From an uncultured Oscillospiraceae bacterium (GTDB lineage Bacteria; Bacillota; Clostridia; Oscillospirales; Acutalibacteraceae): a DNA stretch of 9,714 nucleotides. Position 1 is the first letter of the stretch, and every line of letters begins with the position of its first letter. The notes beneath the pieces were generated by a model. That model saw only the letters and a program-made list of their open reading frames with translations. It ran no database searches and had not been told where the DNA came from. The translations under genes and the position numbers were made by a program. This document shows positions 6,777-9,714 of this stretch, piece after piece. The DNA lies in assembly GCA_900552925.1 (NCBI GenBank), contig USBH01000049.1, positions 1 to 9,714 of the forward strand, given 5' to 3'.

Positions 6777-6822
6777 GGACCTGCAGGTGCTTTGCGCGCA
6801 TCTGCAGGTCCGTTTATTATCT
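6777..6822 (+). terminator. Intrinsic terminator after the isomerase-like gene
   Basis: GGACCTGCAG (6777-6786) pairs perfectly with CTGCAGGTCC (6802-6811). The stem extends inward through a G-U pair and TGC/GCA to 14 bp with a 7-nt loop. A T-rich tail (TTTATTATCTT) begins at 6813. This closes the upstream transcription unit and separates it from the TraX-family gene. Confidence 0.85.
6792..6820 (+). promoter_or_regulatory. Weak candidate promoter for the TraX-family gene, overlapping the terminator
   Basis: TTGCGC (6792-6797) and TATTAT (6815-6820) are 17 nt apart. The -10 box is good and the -35 box poor. Transcription would start near 6827, at the ribosome binding site of the next gene, leaving almost no leader. 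No better promoter is visible in the 75-nt gap, so the gene may depend on this or on read-through of the terminator. Confidence 0.22.
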
Positions 6823-6843
6823 TCCATAAAGGAGGGGAAAACT

Positions 6844-7773
6844 ATGGAAGGCTCAGCCGAATTGAGAAAAACGGGATTCCAGCTGACATGGAACCAGCTG
6901 AAGTGGATCGCGATAATCTCCATGATCATCGACCACACGAGCAAAGTGCTTTTTCCCCAGATTTTCTATATCGAGCAATTGGGGATGGACATCAAAACCT
7001 CTTACATGATTCACAGATTGCTGCCTGCTGTGGGGCGAATCGCGTTTCCGATTTTTGCATTCGGCATTGCGCAGGGGTGCAGGGTTACGCGCAGCCCAAA
7101 GCGCTATCTGCTCCGCCTTGCACTGTTTGCCGTGATTTCGGAAGTTCCGTACAATCTGGCGCTGAACGATATGACGTTCAATTTCCCTGTCTTTGCGTTT
7201 CACAATGTGTTTTTTACCCTTCTGATCGGTGCGGTCTGCTGCCGGCTCTATGCGTTTTTCCGCAGCATCGGGATGGCGTGGGCTTCTTTTGTATTCATCT
7301 TCTGTCTGGTTGTGACGGCCGAATTCCTCGGCACCGATTACGGCGGCTTAGGCGTTCTTTTTGTCCTCCTGCCTTATTTTTCATACGGGAACAGGCGGCT
7401 TCAAATCGCCCTATTGGGGATTATGGCCGTGATATTCTACATGTTCTACGCGCAGTTTTCCGGGGGCGAGCACCTGTTTGCGTGGATGGATCCACGCAGC
7501 CTGTCCATTTATACGTTTACGGATACGATCGGCGCGCTCGTCGGCGTAGCGCTGCTGGCCTTTTACAATGGACAAAAGGGCAGGGGATACCACAAATGGT
7601 TGTTCTACGCGATTTATCCGGCGCATTTGCTGCTGCTCTATCTTCTGAAGTTCGTTGTTCCTATTGATTTTACACGGTTCGATTTCCGCACAGGCTGGAG
7701 GGCGGGCGTTTTGCCCGCCCTTTTTCTTTTAAAGCGGAGAAAAGTGCGGCGCATCCGGGGGCCGCGCACTTGA
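6844..7773 (+). CDS. TraX-family integral membrane protein (possible acyltransferase-like), with unusual C-terminal extension
   Basis: The 309-residue multi-pass membrane protein matches the TraX family. In the F plasmid TraX acetylates the N-terminus of pilin; the role of chromosomal homologues is largely unknown. Family segments are LKWIAIISMIIDHTSKVLFP with Asp30-His31, GRIAFPIFAFGIAQG (64-78), KRYLLRLALFAVISEVPYNLAL (start 86), NVFFTLLIG (121-129), TDYGGLGVL (164-172) and GYHKWLFYAIYPAHLLLLYL (248-267). About eight to nine hydrophobic helices are visible. ATG 6844 was chosen because AAAGGAGGGG ends about 7 nt upstream; an in-frame ATG at 6787 lies within the terminator stem. Family homology appears to end near residue 270. 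The last 40 or so residues are basic and low in similarity, are partly encoded by a terminator hairpin, and end inside the valS promoter. Codon use is visibly less GC-biased than in the neighbours, which may reflect transfer or relaxed selection. Confidence 0.85.
   Translation: MEGSAELRKTGFQLTWNQLKWIAIISMIIDHTSKVLFPQIFYIEQLGMDIKTSYMIHRLLPAVGRIAFPIFAFGIAQGCRVTRSPKRYLLRLALFAVISEVPYNLALNDMTFNFPVFAFHNVFFTLLIGAVCCRLYAFFRSIGMAWASFVFIFCLVVTAEFLGTDYGGLGVLFVLLPYFSYGNRRLQIALLGIMAVIFYMFYAQFSGGEHLFAWMDPRSLSIYTFTDTIGALVGVALLAFYNGQKGRGYHKWLFYAIYPAHLLLLYLLKFVVPIDFTRFDFRTGWRAGVLPALFLLKRRKVRRIRGPRT
7699..7730 (+). terminator. Strong intrinsic terminator inside the 3' end of the TraX-family reading frame
   Basis: AGGGCGGGC (7699-7707) and GCCCGCCCT (7713-7721) form a perfect 9-bp stem with loop GTTTT, followed by TTTTTCTTTT (7721-7730). 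It lies within codons 286-296 of the TraX-family frame, about 40 nt before that frame's stop codon. Termination here would release a message without an in-frame stop. It also insulates valS from upstream transcription. Confidence 0.9.
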
Positions 7774-7798
7774 CAAAAAGCCGCGTGAATGCGATAAT
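7770..7798 (+). promoter_or_regulatory. valS promoter (near-consensus sigma-A)
   Basis: A perfect -35 box TTGACA (7770-7775) and a -10 box GATAAT (7793-7798) are separated by exactly 17 nt. Transcription should start near 7805, giving a leader of about 47 nt before the GTG start at 7852. The leader holds only a short inverted repeat, AATTCA (7802-7807) with TGAATT (7823-7828), and cannot contain a T-box. The stop codon of the upstream reading frame (7771-7773) lies inside the -35 box. Confidence 0.85.
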
Positions 7799-7851
7799 GA
7801 AAATTCAGAAAAGGACTCTATTTGAATTGATATAACGGAGGGATAAGCAGG

Positions 7852-9714
7852 GTGTCCAAAGAGCTTGCAAAGGCTTACGAGCCGAAAGAGGTCGAAGACC
7901 GCATCTATGACTTCTGGATGAAGGGAAAGTATTTCCACGCCGAAGTCGACCCGAAAAAGAAACCGTATACGATCGTCATCCCGCCCCCGAACATCACGGG
8001 CCAGCTGCACCTCGGCCACGCGATGGACGAGACGCTGCAGGACACGCTGATCCGCTGGCGCAGAATGCAGGGCTACTCGGCCCTGTGGCTGCCGGGCACC
8101 GACCACGCGTCGATTGCGACGGAGGCGAAAATCGTCGAAGCGATGCGCAAGGAGGGCGTCACGAAGGAGGAAATCGGCCGCGAGAAGTTCCTCGAGCGCG
8201 CCTGGGCCTGGAAGGACCAGTACGGCGGCCGCATCGTCGAGCAGCTCAAGAAGCTCGGTTCTTCCTGCGACTGGGACCGCCTGCGCTTCACGATGGACGA
8301 GGGCTGCAACAAGGCCGTCAACCACGTGTTCAAGAAGCTGTACGACAAGGGCCTGATCTACCGCGGCGAGCGCATCATCAACTGGTGCCCGCACTGCAAG
8401 ACCTCGATCTCCGACGCGGAGGTCGAGTTTGAGGAGAAGGAAGGCTCGTTCTGGCACCTGCGCTACCCGCTCAGCGACGGCACGGGCTACATAGAGCTCG
8501 CGACGACGCGTCCGGAGACGATGCTCGGCGATACCGCCGTGGCCGTGCACCCGGACGACGAGCGCTACAAGGCGCTTGTCGGCAAGACGGTCATTCTGCC
8601 GCTCGTCAATAAGGAAATCCCGATCATCGCGGATACGTACGTCGAGCAGGACTTCGGCACCGGCGTCGTGAAGATCACGCCGGCGCACGACCCGAACGAC
8701 TTCGAGGTCGGCCTGCGCCACAAGCTGCCGGTCATCAACATCATGGACGACGGCGGCGTCATCAACGAAAACGGCGGCAAATATGCGGGTATGCCGGCGC
8801 TCGAGGCGAGAAAGCAGATCGTCAAGGATCTCAACGAGGGCGGATACCTGATCAAGATCGAGCCGATCAAGCACAACGTTGGCACCTGCTACCGCTGCGG
8901 CACGGTCGTCGAGCCGCGCGTTTCGACGCAGTGGTTTGTCCGGATGGAGCCGCTTGCGAAGCCGGCTGTGGACGTCGTGAAGAACGGCGAGATCCGCTTC
9001 ATCCCGGACCGCATGGACAAGATCTATTACAACTGGATGGAGAACATCAAGGACTGGTGCATCTCGCGCCAGCTCTGGTGGGGCCACCAGATTCCCGCAT
9101 GGTACTGCGACTGCGGCGAGACGATCGTCTCCGAGACGGAGCCGAAGGTCTGCCCGAAGTGCGGCGGCACGCACCTGAAGCGCGACGAGGACACGCTCGA
9201 CACGTGGTTCTCCTCGGCGCTGTGGCCGTTCTCCACGCTCGGCTGGCCGGAAAAGACGCCGGAGCTCGAGTATTTCTACCCGACCGACACGCTCGTCACG
9301 GGCTACGACATCATCTTCTTCTGGGTCGCGCGCATGATCTTCTCGGGCCTCGAGCACATGGGCGAGATCCCGTTCAAGACCGTGTTCTTCCACGGCCTGA
9401 TCCGCGACGCGCAGGGCCGCAAGATGTCGAAGTCGCTCGGCAACGGCGTCGACCCGCTCGACATCATCGCCGAGTACGGCGCGGACGCGCTGCGCTTCAC
9501 GCTCGTCACGGGCAACAGCCCCGGAAACGACATGCGCTTCTCGGAGGAGAAGGTCGCCGCGTCGCGCAACTTTGCGAACAAGATCTGGAACGCCGCACGC
9601 TTTATCCTGATGAACATCGAGGGCAAAGACATCGGCTGCGCGCTGCCTGAAAAGCTGTACACGAGCGACAAGTGGATCCTCAACCGCTTCAACAGCGTCA
9701 CGGCGGCCGTCACC
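7852..9714 (+). CDS. valS: Valyl-tRNA synthetase (N-terminal 621 codons, runs off the window)
   Basis: This class I synthetase charges tRNA-Val with valine and hydrolyses mischarged threonine. The Rossmann catalytic core begins with [12 protein letters not shown] and HLGH at residues 53-56, followed by [12 protein letters not shown]. The CP1 editing domain includes [17 protein letters not shown] from residue 218 and [13 protein letters not shown]. Zinc-binding cysteine pairs are Cys346/Cys349 (CYRCG) and Cys419, Cys421, Cys434, Cys437 (CDCG and CPKCG). [17 protein letters not shown] and KMSKS at 524-528 complete the active site, and the anticodon-binding domain begins near residue 560. Bacterial ValS is about 870-900 residues, so some 260 are missing beyond the edge. 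The GTG start at 7852 is supported by GGAGGG 9 nt upstream and by the normal N-terminus ([21 protein letters not shown]). The long minus-strand open frame opposite it is a codon-bias shadow. Confidence 0.97.
   Translation, partial: MSKELAKAYEPKEVEDRIYDFWMKGKYFHAEVDPKKKPYTIVIPPPNITGQLHLGHAMDETLQDTLIRWRRMQGYSALWLPGTDHASIATEAKIVEAMRKEGVTKEEIGREKFLERAWAWKDQYGGRIVEQLKKLGSSCDWDRLRFTMDEGCNKAVNHVFKKLYDKGLIYRGERIINWCPHCKTSISDAEVEFEEKEGSFWHLRYPLSDGTGYIELATTRPETMLGDTAVAVHPDDERYKALVGKTVILPLVNKEIPIIADTYVEQDFGTGVVKITPAHDPNDFEVGLRHKLPVINIMDDGGVINENGGKYAGMPALEARKQIVKDLNEGGYLIKIEPIKHNVGTCYRCGTVVEPRVSTQWFVRMEPLAKPAVDVVKNGEIRFIPDRMDKIYYNWMENIKDWCISRQLWWGHQIPAWYCDCGETIVSETEPKVCPKCGGTHLKRDEDTLDTWFSSALWPFSTLGWPEKTPELEYFYPTDTLVTGYDIIFFWVARMIFSGLEHMGEIPFKTVFFHGLIRDAQGRKMSKSLGNGVDPLDIIAEYGADALRFTLVTGNSPGNDMRFSEEKVAASRNFANKIWNAARFILMNIEGKDIGCALPEKLYTSDKWILNRFNSVTAAVT

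Noticed and set aside
6765..7667. 300-codon plus-strand open frame overlapping the TraX-family gene
   Set aside because: Starts inside the isomerase-like gene's last codons, crosses the terminator and has no family features; the +1 frame has the TraX signature. Its stop at 7665 is noted only as a possible end after a frameshift.
6844..7773. TraX-family gene as evidence for a conjugative or integrative element
   Set aside because: No relaxase, type IV secretion, integrase, transposase, att-like repeats or tRNA gene is present; chromosomal TraX homologues occur on their own.
7729..9393. 554-codon minus-strand open frame opposite valS
   Set aside because: Antisense shadow of a clear ValS with HLGH, KMSKS and editing motifs; it would also begin in the middle of valS and run through its promoter.
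1..9714. CRISPR arrays, tRNA or rRNA genes, insertion-sequence ends
   Set aside because: Reading both strands I found no regularly spaced repeats, cloverleaf genes, rRNA segments or paired terminal inverted repeats around a transposase.

Overview
The window is chromosomal DNA from a GC-rich bacterium, most likely a clostridial Bacillota of the gut type (Oscillospiraceae- or Christensenellaceae-like). The clues are strong AAGGAGG-type ribosome binding sites, near-consensus sigma-A promoters, GTG as well as ATG starts, a chromosomal TraX-family membrane protein and very high third-position GC in most genes. The taxon is inferred; there is no rRNA or tRNA gene to fix it.

Layout. (1) 1-1727, minus strand: the first 575 codons of tex, a nucleic-acid-binding transcription accessory protein; its S1 end lies outside the window. 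(2) 1728-1904: a divergent promoter region serving tex and the ilv operon. (3) 1905-4230, plus strand: ilvB and ilvN, the two subunits of acetolactate synthase (first shared step of valine, leucine and isoleucine synthesis), followed 18 nt later by a 58-codon gene with a strong ribosome binding site and no recognised function. (4) 4306-6768, plus strand: a three-gene cluster of an uncharacterised TIM-barrel protein, a HAD-family phosphatase and a sugar-phosphate isomerase/epimerase-like TIM barrel. It is preceded by a 12-bp palindrome touching the first ribosome binding site and closed by a strong intrinsic terminator. The set looks like a small carbohydrate or polyol module of unknown substrate. 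(5) 6844-7773, plus strand: a TraX-family integral membrane protein with lower GC than its neighbours. (6) 7852-9714, plus strand: the first 621 codons of valS (valyl-tRNA synthetase), cut by the window edge, with its own TTGACA-N17-GATAAT promoter.

Most of the content is ordinary housekeeping and biosynthesis. The oddest feature is the 3' end of the TraX-family gene. Its reading frame runs through a textbook intrinsic terminator (7699-7730), and its stop codon (7771-7773) lies inside the -35 box of the valS promoter. A transcript ended at that terminator would have no in-frame stop codon. This is either a lost stop (frameshift or sequence error) or a natural non-stop message. Second, the sugar-isomerase-like protein seems to lack one of the four usual metal ligands of its fold. 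Third, neither the ilv operon nor valS has room for a T-box leader, although both are typical T-box targets in Bacillota. I found no CRISPR array, insertion sequence, tRNA, rRNA or phage genes.
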